A stretch of DNA of 64,000 nucleotides from Sabellastarte sp. h YS-2021 (taxonomy: Eukaryota > Annelida > Polychaeta > Sabellida > Sabellidae): NCBI GenBank assembly GCA_964017235.1, contig OZ024931.1, positions 137,208,033-137,272,032 on the forward strand. The letters are read 5' to 3'. Each line of letters begins with the position of its first letter. Positions within the stretch are counted from its first letter, which is position 1. Under the pieces are notes generated by a model. The model had not been told where the DNA came from and ran no database searches. It was given only the letters and a program-made list of their open reading frames with translations. Position numbers and translations under genes: made by a program. Shown here piece by piece: positions 24,206-34,449 of this stretch.

Positions 24206-26020
24206 GTAAACACAAAAAGTAGAAACATATAGAAAATTAACACTATAACTGAAATTTATATATATACACATATACAAATTTGGTTGAACAAGAAATTATG
24301 ATACTCAAAAAGAGATACAATCATTGTATCAAGTTTTTCCAATGAAAACCTTGTATTGTTACATTCTTTAATGAACTTTAAATCATTTCTGTTACCACAA
24401 GTTATGTAATCTTTTTCAGTACATAATGAAGAAGCACACTCATTAACTAAATTCTAAGTTGAAGTGGGGATGATGAAATGTGCATTCAAAGCAAATTTGC
24501 CTACCAGTTGAACACACGCATTCTCACTGTAAGTACTTTATACATAAATAATATATAATATAATAATATATAACCAAAATAATAATAATATTCTATAGTC
24601 ATTAAGAAAATACAGTTGTTTTATCTTAAAACAAGAAAGCCAATAATAATCTAGGGTGACAGAGGTTCACCGGTTACTCATTTGTTTTATATATATAAGC
24701 TTTATCAAGTAAAGTCAACATATTGCTAATACCAAAGTTTATATAAACGGTCACTTAACTTGCAGATGTTCCGGTAAATCAGCATAAATCGCTCCTGGGG
24801 TTTTCAAAAAGAGAATCTCAACTTTATATGTGTGTCAATAAAGTAAAGCTAATCTAATCTAATCAAATGCAAATGTGCAGTAAATGGAACGTTTACTCAA
24901 TAGAATAATGAATGTAAAGAAAGAAAATCCACCTTTTGTGCCTCTTATTGGAAGTGACAAATGTTTGCATTATTTTCTCGGTTAGGGAAAACGGACTAAT
25001 ACTGAACTGAATCAACAGCACAAATAACAATTGAATTGTGATATTTTAAGATGAAATCTGTAATAGAGAAAATGGTCGGCTAATATGTAACATAAGTAAA
25101 TTTATTTTCAACAGAAAATAATGGATCAGTGGTCAAGAATATGTAAGTAATGCATTGTATCGCAAAAGCACTATTTCATGGCATCGTATGTTTTTAAAAA
25201 TAAGATAATCTATGATTATGGTTGCATATTTTCTTTTTTCTAGCATATCCGGATGCTATATACGGTGCTAGAACAAATGTAATATGTTAATTACAGCTTG
25301 ATCTTATTCAGTTAGACTGGTGCTGTGGACAGTTATCTTCATTGCACTTCTTGAGTGTTGCTGAGCCCTCTTTACAGGACCATTTCTGATTGGTGTTATC
25401 AGGCAATATTCACACGGTGGGACAACTTGCTTAGATGGTCAAAAATTGGATACAAATGCATCTGGATGTGAATAATATATTAAATCATGCTAAAATAAAT
25501 CAGAAACGGTAGTGACTGCCATTTATGTTAAAATATAAAGTGTCAACAGACATAATTCATGTGCTTTTTCCAGTTGTTCCACTAGCACTGACCATTTCCT
25601 GCACTAGCCAAGTTTGGGGAGTCGTGGACATTTTTGGGCTGGTAGATGAAGGGTCTGTATAACCTCTGTGACAGGATATAGTACATCTCAGCTTGTTTAG
25701 AACCACCCACTGATCTGACTTTGGGTCGAGCTGTTTTTCCACAAGGACTTTTTTGGACAAACTGTATACCCAAAACTGACAAGTCGTAGCTAATTGTAAT
25801 ATGCCACAGTGACAAATAAATAAGACTGGAGTAGTGTCACAGCTCTCCATGGCCGTACTGACTACTTTTAACAGACCAGATTTCCAGTGTCATGATCCAA
25901 TGACCACCATAGACACCCCTAGCTGCTATTGCTACTCATCATTTCTCATTACAAATATGCTAGCTGTACACTAAAGACACTTCCTGCAGAAACTGCAGAA
26001 TAAGCAAGCTACAGTCAACA
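24206..26020. other. No supported gene; possible retroelement tail
   Basis: A CAATAAAGTAAAGCTAATCT tail with further TAATC units at about 24837-24868 looks like the 3' microsatellite of a LINE or SINE, but its body is not recognised. A TTCCACTAGCACTGACC word near 25576 resembles the start of the TTCCACTGG MITE family and may lie near the left edge of the Harbinger element downstream; this is unproven. Confidence 0.3.
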
Positions 26021-26059
26021 CCCCTTCATTACAGTCCCCACCACTACCCAGGGGAAGAA

Positions 26060-28905
26060 GAGATCCACAAACACCCAGGAATTTTCCATGGATCCACTAA
26101 AGAATAGATAAATCATGTTAGAAGCTCCTCTTGGCTGACCTAATAAAGACTTATCTTCCAGGTTACCAGATATTTGTGAGGATGTCCCCAGTAGTTTCTG
26201 ATCTGATTGAAGACAGCACATATCACCACCTGAAAAAGAAGCCAGCCATCTCAGACAGCTCTTAAAAGGGGGCTTAAAACTTTCCATAGCACTCAGCACT
26301 TTGCTACTGGAGAAACTTACACATCAATTATTTCTCTTGAACGTTCAATGAACCACCTTGTATAAATTCCGTCTCCAGTGTCTGCTGGGCTATAACTGAG
26401 GAATTCTAGAGAGAGTATTTGGCATGCCATACCACTCCTGAAGAATGGAAACAGATTGAGAAGAAAAATTCAGAAACAGATGGAAAGTCAGTCATGCTGT
26501 TGGCTAAAAAGATGGGAAACATATCACCACAGAGAAGCCTACCAGATCTGTTAGTGAATTTTACACTTACAATGACTTCTTGTTCATTCTTCTGTAAGCA
26601 CAGATTCCTTTAAAGGTCACAGGAAAAGAAAACTAAAGTTTACTTATATTCTTCAGCACACAGAAGCATGAACATTAAAACCTATCACAAGCCTATTTAT
26701 GTGTAGAACACTGCTGTGTGTGGCTTTTTCTCTCTTCCCAGTTCTCTTCAATTGATAAGTAAACAAACCTCTGCACTCAGTGGTTTCCATGAGGCATTTT
26801 AGTGCCACATAATAGTTACTAAACATTTCCCTCCAAATGTACACAGTTTGTATTATCTGAGTCAACTTTCATACATGTGCTGTTGTTTATAAAATTGAAA
26901 ACCTATAACAGTAAAGTGTTATAGTCATTGTCATAATTAGAATTTAATCACACAATATATTATAGTATCAGCTTTATAGTTTTACAAATGATAATCTGGC
27001 AGAATGGTTCTGTGTTTTGCTTGGGGTTTTTTGCTTGTGGAAGATTTTTTTTCTTTTACAAAGGATTTTGTATTATTATATATTTTTATCAATTATGTGT
27101 AGTGTGTGGGAAGTATACACAGGAAGTTTTTGAGCTTATAATTAACTATTACTGATCAAGTGGTAAATTCAAATGTGATTATTCTGAAGACTAATAATGG
27201 GATATAAGTACACACAAAACTGTTGAACTACATGTAATTTTACATCAAACTAGCAGAAATAAGTGGTGGTAAAGATTTTAAAGATTTATAATAACTCACA
27301 GCCTCTAATTATTGATTTCTAGAGGATGATTTCACAGTGCCACTTTAGAAAGAGCTAGAGAGATAAGAAGCTAGCCCTGTTTTACATGAAAATAGCCATA
27401 TCCATAGTTAGACCCGCCATCTGTATTAGTTAAAAGACATTTCATATAAGCACTTACTGAGAGTATCTTAACTGAGATGTATGTCAAAAAATGTCATTTT
27501 GAGGTAAATTATAGTAATCATGAATGTCTTTAAAATTTTCAAACGATATAAGCTACTTTAAATATATATAACAAGTGAACCACTAACCACTTTTCTGTAT
27601 TATCATTGATTAAAACACTTAAGCTTTCACTGGAACTTTACTTTCCAATGGCTCATGTAAATATGGCTCTGTTTTACATTCCAAATTAACCTTTGTACAT
27701 TTACGGTTTGTTTTAGAGTTAGAATTTTATCCATATGCCATGATTATTCATCAAATTTAGAAATACCTTATTTCTTCTACAAACAAAATCCCACAAGTTA
27801 AAACTATGTCAACAAACTCCTCAAACTATGATATAAATGATGGATACCTAATGTTTATGAGTGTGTTTTAAATTAAATCTCAGATAATGCTGGAAAACTA
27901 TCCAGCAGTACTCTCACCTTAAACTATAAATAGAGTCAGTAGTATGAAACAAAGGTCATCACAACAGACACTATACTAGAATATGCAATACAAAGCAAAA
28001 TTAAAACAAAGTCAAAAGGATCCCAGTCAAAAGTACCAGAATGGCAATTAGGACTTATTTCATTAATTCTATTATAGCATTTTCAAAAAGAAGTAAATCA
28101 TTTTACATTTGCAAATATAATTAGTGATTATGATATTTGCTTATTTTTATAATAATGTAGATTAAAAATGTCAATTAAGTTGGAAGTGTTATATGTCTGG
28201 GACAAGATTTGGCTGATTCTCTGTATAAACACACAGTAAAGCATGGAGTGGAGATAAGTTTGTTTAGTAGCTCTGACGTCACTCAAAGTGCAGACACTCG
28301 GAGAGACTTCGGCCTGGATTGGCCTTGAGAAGTACATGTGCTTGTTCAACTAAACATTTACTGCTGTGATTGTTTGTGGTGTGTTTTATTACTTTTAAAT
28401 AGATGTTTGGGATATGTTACCTACCTACCAAAATGCCAAAGCAAAAAAAATTCTTTTCCTTTGACCTTTAAGTAGATGTTGGCTCCATCAGATGCAATTT
28501 TTTAACACCCGCAAGCTGAATAAAAAGATAGAGAATGACACCTTGGGGCTTCTGCCACATAAACCCTTAGGGAAGCCATTGCTATTGAAAACTTACAACA
28601 AAAAATGCTTAGTAGGAAAGGCAAAACTACAGGATCTTCAGAGGCAGTAGGGTGGTAGAGAATGTATTTGGAATATTAGGGAACAGATTCAGGGTCATAC
28701 TAGGGCAGTGGAGCAAAGAACAAGCATTGTTAGAGACATAGTGTTAATATATGCTGTGTTACACAACATCCTGAAGACTCATCAAAGAGGAACCCACTCC
28801 CAGAACTCACAGGATGACCTGCCAGCCATAAACGAAAAGTTTGTATATGGTGCAGAAAAAACCTCCAGGAATCCCTCAAGGACAGCAAAGCAATAATATA
28901 AGAGC
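26060..28905 (+). pseudogene. PIF/Harbinger transposase, interrupted by a nested element
   Basis: The N-terminal to middle part (about 26100-26610) gives GYQIFVRMSPVVSDLIED, HHLKKKPAISDS, LLEKLTH, CHTTPEEWKQIEKK and HAVGWLKRWETYHH, then a FYTYNDFLFILL block. These match the Harbinger order RMSP..F..I, LRHLATGE, TPEEW, HxxGAxDGKHI and YYNYKxFFSLVLLA. The LDGKH catalytic Asp is lost (LKRWET). The C-terminal part (28470-28905) resumes with VDVGS, SDAIFFNTRKLNKKIENDTL, GLLPHKPLGKPLL, RIFRGSRVVENVFGILGNRF and DIVLIYAVLHNILKTHQRG, the last blocks of the family. The split falls exactly at a TTAA-bounded insertion (26614-28467), inside the (F)LWVDVGS block. Frameshifts and stops elsewhere show it was also decaying. 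The Myb-like partner gene lies just downstream on the opposite strand. Confidence 0.9.
26614..28467. mobile_element. piggyBac-like TTAA element nested in Harbinger transposase
   Basis: TTAA at 26610-26613 and again at 28468-28471 bound a 1,854-bp segment. Its ends are AGGTCACAGGAAAAGAA and the reverse complement AGGTCAAAGGAAAAGAA: inverted repeats of 17 bp with one mismatch. Taking out the segment with one TTAA reconnects the two halves of the transposase within the FLWVDVGS block. TTAA duplication is the hallmark of piggyBac transposons, so the class is inferred from that. No transposase frame longer than about 75 codons is present inside, so it is non-autonomous or completely decayed. The terminal AGG differs from the CCC/CCY start common in piggyBac. 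Confidence 0.75.
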
Positions 28906-28979
28906 TATGGTAGGATTACTTCAACAATGAAGGTGCACTGGCAGGATCAGAGGACCTGAAGATATCAGGATGACCTATC

Positions 28980-28998
28980 GGGGGGGGGGGGGGGGGGG
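28980..28998. repeat. Poly-G run of 19
   Basis: Nineteen consecutive G. It lies just after the Harbinger transposase C-terminus. A second run of 12 G sits at 33779-33790. Both may be of uncertain length in the assembly. Confidence 0.9.
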
Positions 28999-29849
28999 CA
29001 GAAGTAGCTGGCATCTATCAGTCATTTTCAGGACAACCAAACAGTTTCAATAACTTTTGTTTATGTTAGTGTTGCACCAATTTGCAACAGTTTTCCAAAC
29101 AATATCAAACCCTTTTCCCACAAATTTTTACCAAGTTTGAAATCAATTTTAAAACAAAATCCTAAAGTAAGAGTGCACCTCAACAATAGAAGTCCTTGCA
29201 ATATCACTCATTAAATATTGAAAATTTTCAAGACCAACACAGCCAACATAATGAACCCAAAATTCCAAAATCTCTTCTCCAGTATCTCAGAAAGTTATCT
29301 TTAAATTTTTGGTGAAAATAGGTGCTAAGGTTTTAAAATGATTCAAAGTTTCAATTTCAATTTTCACAAAGGTTTACGTATCAGTTTTGAATAACCTGTA
29401 AAGAATATATTATTTTAAAATATTTCCAAAACAAATTTAAAAAAAAACAACTTTAAAAATGGAAAAAATCCAAAAAATCCATTTGCTGACTTGTGCAGGT
29501 GCTTACCCACCCATCCACTTACTCAGTCGCCTTAGTATTTCTGTATATAAAGGGTTAGTGTGGGATCGTGTTATGTTTGGTGGTTTGGGATTAAGTATTA
29601 AAAATTCAACTGAATTATTGTTTCTGGTATATTTTGGTGGTCCTTAGAAGGACCTTTTCAGTAGTGGTCATGAAAAGAACCTTTAAACCACAGTTGTCCT
29701 GAAAAAGGAACTTTAAACAGCAATGGTCCTGAAAAAGAGAGATAGGTACTAGCTGAGGAAGTCTACTGCTACTGCTTTGATGGCTACAATGACTGAGTGG
29801 TGGGAGGATGAGATGCCGTGTGTTGTTGCTGTTGGTAGTCTCCAGGTAT

Positions 29850-31020
29850 GCATGGTTATAACATGTCAATCTGCTGGTAATTCATGACTGACTAAATATT
29901 CACTAAAAGACTGGACAGGCCTGATACGTTATATGCTGCTGCATCTACCAAGGCAGAGGTGACGGATGGCAGGTTAAAGCTCTTTGTTGGGCTGATCTGG
30001 CAAGGTAACTATCTTGATGTACCTTGCACCTGGGTTTTTAATGATTTGAGAACCTGGCTGGCTTTTAATGGTTAAATCATCTGTATTTCATGAATAGTCA
30101 GTATGTACTCCCTTGGACTGGCTGCCAGCTGCTTTGCCTGTTGCTGGGTAAAGAAACTCTGCGACCATATGTTGAACTGGTACTGGATATCCTAGAAATG
30201 TACTGGTGTAGCTGGTGGCTTCTTCTCCTCTGCCTTAAGTCTGTATCCCACTTATAAGTTTAATTATCACATTTATTAAAGTCTGACAGTCTCTTTCTTC
30301 CAAATTCTGGCTACTCTGTAGCCAAATAGTTACATAATGCTGTTCTTGTGGCCTCCTGTCTTGCACACAAAAAAGAGGAGGTAACGTTGTATTCATCTGG
30401 GAAAACTGACCAAGGACCCGCTGATCACACTTGGGTGTGATACTACTCTGGTACTGGCAGTACTGGTAATGGATGGCTGGTGTGTTTTGTCAGAGCAAAT
30501 GCCTCTGGATAAGGCACGTCTCTGTGCTGCCTCTGTGCTGACTTAAACCCCCTACACTTACTAATTTTCTTCCTTCTGATGTGTAACCTGACAACCTGAA
30601 ACTTGTCAGAGTTTATGTGTGTTGGCGAAACATTCCCAGAGGCTATCCTGCCTTACGTTGTTCTTGAAGACCTCATTATGCTTGTCATACAGTTCCTCGT
30701 GGTCCTTCATAAATTGACTCTAGCCTGCTCATTAGAATCTATAAGGAAAATATTGGCCATGTTCCCTTTCTTCCTTTGACAGAATGACAGACTTGTTTCC
30801 CCCAGTCTCCACCACCATCTCACTCTCACTGTCTTATGTCCTCTGTCTCTCCTCATGTAGCAACCATCCCTCTGCAGCCTTTCAGTTTCCTCCTCCTGTC
30901 ATTTCTCCCTCTGTGGCCATTCCCTTTTCTCCCTCTCGGTATCCCAAGTCTGTCGCCTCTCAGTCGATTTTATCTTCCTTTCAGTCTTTTTCATATTCTT
31001 AGGAGCCATATCTCTCAATG
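29850..31020 (-). pseudogene. PIF/Harbinger Myb/SANT-like DNA-binding protein
   Basis: Harbinger elements carry a second gene whose Myb/SANT (MADF-like) product binds the transposon ends and brings the transposase to the nucleus. From about 31020 downward the frames give MAPKNMKKTERKIKSTERRQ, FMKDHEELYDKHNEVFKNNV (30713 downward) continuing to DSLWECFANTHKL, the helix-rich core of the DNA-binding domain, then TRTALCNYLATE (about 30322-30351), QQQAKQLAASPREYILTI (about 30099-30150) and a Gln/Ser-rich tail. These blocks are spaced as in a roughly 370-residue protein but are separated by stops and frameshifts. Its position immediately downstream of the transposase (26.06-28.9 kb, plus strand), in convergent orientation, indicates that both belong to one ancestral autonomous element. 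The element's own terminal inverted repeats were not found. Confidence 0.75.
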
Positions 31021-31079
31021 AATCTAAAATAATAATAATTATTATTGTTATTAACAGAGGCATATGTAGGTAGCACGGA

Positions 31080-31470
31080 AGGTAGAAACCCCATCCCATT
31101 TCAGAGTATGAAACTTTTGTCATGAGGGGTTTTTCTCATACTCCAAGCCCCCCATACCCCTGCTCTATATATGACTCTGCACTCCCAATTAAGAGTAATT
31201 TGCCCGTTTCAGGTGAAAGCTATTAAACCTGGGTCAATGTCAAACTGACACAACATCATAGGGAATAATATTCTATTGTGTGTGCATCAAGTTAGATTTC
31301 ATATTCAAACAAACTATTTGTTAACCTAATTGCTTTAATAGGGTATGCTTACAACAGATATACAATTAATGAAATGGAATCATTTGGTTCTAATATCAAT
31401 GAATAAAATAAGAAGTTCACTCTATGTGTTTTAATTAGATTATTAACTGATAATCAGTTTCATTTTCAGT
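31080..31470. repeat. Dispersed direct repeat, copy 1
   Basis: Aligns imperfectly with 32190-32590: shared words include CTTTTGTCATG / CCTTTGTCATG, GCTATTAAACC / GCTATCAAACC, TGTCAAACTGACACA / TGTCAAACTAGCACA, and TTGTGTGTGCATCAAGTTAG / TTGTGTGTGTATCAAGTTAG. It is non-coding. The two copies are 1.1 kb apart in the same orientation, which invites an LTR reading, but the span between them contains no retroelement gene and the copies are well diverged. Confidence 0.6.
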
Positions 31471-32189
31471 ACCTAACATAATTAATTGAAAAAAAGTTAA
31501 TTTCTGAAAAAGTTCTGTAAATTTTATCAGTTGCTTTCAAAAGAATACTAAGAAAGAATCCGTTATTTTAAATTAAATGTTGAAAAAAAAGAAACATTAT
31601 TTCATACAAATTTCGATCAATGCATCTTTCTCTAAACATTATTATTCTCTAAATGGTATCAACATTGTTACTGATGGTAGCTAAACTGTTTTAAAGTTTA
31701 GTACATGATTTCATATTTTGTTCCTGATAGGAAACATTTATATTTGTCTGGCAATTGAGTTGCCAATAACAGTAGTAAAAATGCCCAAACAGCATTTAAA
31801 AATGCACAACCTCTAAAACTTGGCCGTTTCTAAAACACAGCTGACCATGTTATGAACTATTTTTCTACCTGACCTTTCTATTATTAGGTTATGTCAATAA
31901 TTATCTATGCTATGTGGTACATAACTTGCAGAAAGCATGTGGCTCAGTGTTATTTTGTAAGTTTTATAAAAGTTGTCTATGTACTTTGAGACAATGAATT
32001 AAACCTGTTATCATTTGGTTTGGGCTTTCTATAGAGTATTTTTCTACTGGATTCTTTTTCCGTTCACATAAATTGCCTGCTCCAAATGTCTGCATACAGA
32101 ATATCTATGCCCTGGATAACCCATGTTGCCCTGCAGAACGTCCTGTTTCTGCCTCTGGCTTAAACGGTATATTTCATACTAAGGAGTCA

Positions 32190-32590
32190 TTTTAATGGTT
32201 GCACAATGATATCCCATAGGCAAACCTTTGTCATGGGTTTTTTGCTCGCCCTCCACACCTATCCATCCCCAACCTCTATGTCGGTCTTTGCTTCCCCCCA
32301 CTAGAATAATATACCTGTTAAAGTGATAGCTATCAAACCAATGTTATTGTCAAACTAGCACAGTCTCATAAGAGATTAGACTCTTGTGTGTGTATCAAGT
32401 TAGGCACACAAAACACCAGTGTAAAAAATAGTTATACTTGGCTAAGTAAAGTGCCACTAACAGGCTATCAATTAATCAGTATCTTAACATCATAAACTAT
32501 TCTCATGGTCCTGGTGTTGGGAAGATTAAGACTAGTCATTTGAAAGATCAGGAATACATCTCATGCGTTAAAATTAGATAAAGATAAGAA
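32190..32590. repeat. Dispersed direct repeat, copy 2
   Basis: Second copy of the repeat at 31080-31470. The best-conserved block is at about 32318-32403. It directly precedes a LINE fragment beginning near 32715. No target duplication is visible. Confidence 0.6.
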
Positions 32591-32714
32591 ATTAAAATAT
32601 GCAGTCCAACTTTACAATTAAGAAAATATACATAATATACCAGATGATAATTTACATCTAAAAATTGATTATGATTTGTTTTTGGAAATGTTGTTGATGA
32701 GAATATGAGGTGAA

Positions 32715-33520
32715 ACAATAATGTATACTTCTCAAGAGAAAAAGGTCAGTAAAGAAACTGAGAACAACCTTCTCTCTGATATCTGTTCTTTGGAGAAAAG
32801 TTTAAGAAGCGATAACTATGAAAGATACTTAGAAATGAAATCAGAGCTTTATATAATTAATGAAGATGCTATAAAGGGGCATTAAATTCGATCAAGTGTA
32901 ATTCTTCTGTTCTCTTGAGCAACATAATTATGTTTAGAAAACTGCAAAAAAAATTGCAAAATGGTACTTTCAGTACTGAACAGAAAAAAACTCCTCACAG
33001 AGTCCAGTCCTTATTCGCAAATTTTTTTTGAAGTCATTGGTTTAAATGTAAAAAATATTGATCTTGAAGATGTTTTGAGATACTGTCCAGCAAAGAAAGT
33101 TCATGTTGAATATGTTAAGCAAGATGAAGGGCACCTAACTATTAAAGTATTGAGCAAAGCTTTAAAACAAACTAAAAAAATAAAATACCTGGAACAGATG
33201 GTTTTCCAGTAGACTTTTAAAAGGTATTTTGGAGGGAGCTCTGTGTTTGGATTTGACAGGCTGTGAAGAGTATTGACAAGTGATATCTTTGTCTTTCCTT
33301 AAGACAGTGTCTCAAGCATTTATAAGCTGGCTTCATCAGCTATTGCTAATAGAATCAAGCCTGTACTGCACTATTTACTTTACAGTAGTCAGACAGGTTT
33401 CATATATATTGGTCAAAATATTGGCCAAAAATACCCATTTGGTATATGATATTATTCATACTACAGGAAAATTAAACATGTCAGTATTCTTACTTTTAAT
33501 AGCTTTCAGCGGCATGTGAT
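32715..33520 (+). pseudogene. Tx1/L1-like LINE fragment: linker and RT fingers
   Basis: Plus-strand frames give NLLSDICSLEKSLRSDNYER then YLEMKSELYIINED (the conserved segment between endonuclease and RT in L1-like proteins), NGTFSTEQKKT, LSKALKQTKK, then fragments of the GTDGFPV block, SIYKLASSAIANRIKPVLHY, SSQTGFI, and NTHLVYDIIHTTGKLN followed by FLLLIAFSGM where FEKAFDS is expected. The order agrees with the region preceding and entering the RT domain. At least four frame changes and several stops are present. It ends near 33520, before the RT active site. Same group as the fragments at 6.9-8.3 and 19.6-20.1 kb but covering a more N-terminal part. Confidence 0.8.
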
Positions 33521-34449
33521 TCCATTTCACGTAAATTTATTTTCAAAGTTTTGGTAATTATTTGAAATCCCCAAATAAGAGGTCTTTTCATTAATGGTCT
33601 TGAATGGTCTTGAATACACATTTTTGCAATAATTCTGGCACTTGTTTATCCCAATAATGTTTTAAATGTTTTAAGTACTGTCTGTAAATTTGTCAGCACA
33701 GGGATACAACATTTGGAACCCACTTTGTTTGACGATATTGTGCACTTCTATAATACTAGGTATCCTGTCCCACTGTACGGGGGGGGGGGGCAGTATACGG
33801 TTTCAAGTCTGCTAAGAGGACATAACCCAACAGCTCTGTAACCTTTACAAAATTCTTACTGATTACAGACATACAATGGAATCTTTTCTTCCCATATATA
33901 CGGATCGAGCAGATGTAAGGTTGAGAGACAGGACCAGACACCTGCCCACTCTCTGGAGTTGGCTGGAACTGAAGCCCTCCATCTCCCAGAGTGGACAAAT
34001 TCTCCATCCAAGTGTCACTGTTTTTCTGTATCTTAGCACCTGATCGGTGTGATTTAAGGGGGTCTTTTTGTATCTTTCAAAGCAAGACAGATTAACATAT
34101 TGTCATGTTTAGGACATTTTGTCATGTTGGAACAACAGACAAGCTATTGAAATTGTTATTGTCTTTGTCACATTGTCTGTTGAGTGGTAATGCGGTATTG
34201 TAATTTACTATAGAAACGGCCTAGGCTGTATCTGTATCATCCAGACCCATAAAGGCTTTCACTTGGGTCTCAGGGGAGTCTTCCTGCATACATTCTTATG
34301 CTTTAAACTTATTTTCAATTGGAATCTCAAAAGCAGAAAATGAATGGCCAACAGGATGCTTATGAAGAACTTGTTACTTGAGACCTAATGAAGAGAGAGC
34401 CTCCATGGGTCTGGGTGGTTTTTTTTCATACTAACCTTGAGAGAGGTTA
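33521..34449. other. No supported gene; 12-G run
   Basis: Apart from the poly-G run at 33779-33790, nothing is assignable here. The minus frame at 33756-34007 is unrecognised. Confidence 0.4.

Noticed and set aside
25557..25850. Minus-strand 97-codon frame as a gene
   Set aside because: Two overlapping minus frames of similar length, no motif, and the position is just ahead of the Harbinger transposase, so it is more likely element leader DNA.
30784..31021. Plus-strand Ser/Pro-rich frames as a gene
   Set aside because: They are antisense shadows of the charged N-terminal part of the Harbinger Myb-like gene.
31080..32590. LTR retrotransposon with two LTRs
   Set aside because: The direct repeats are diverged, no primer-binding site or polypurine tract was seen, and the 0.7 kb between them encodes nothing.
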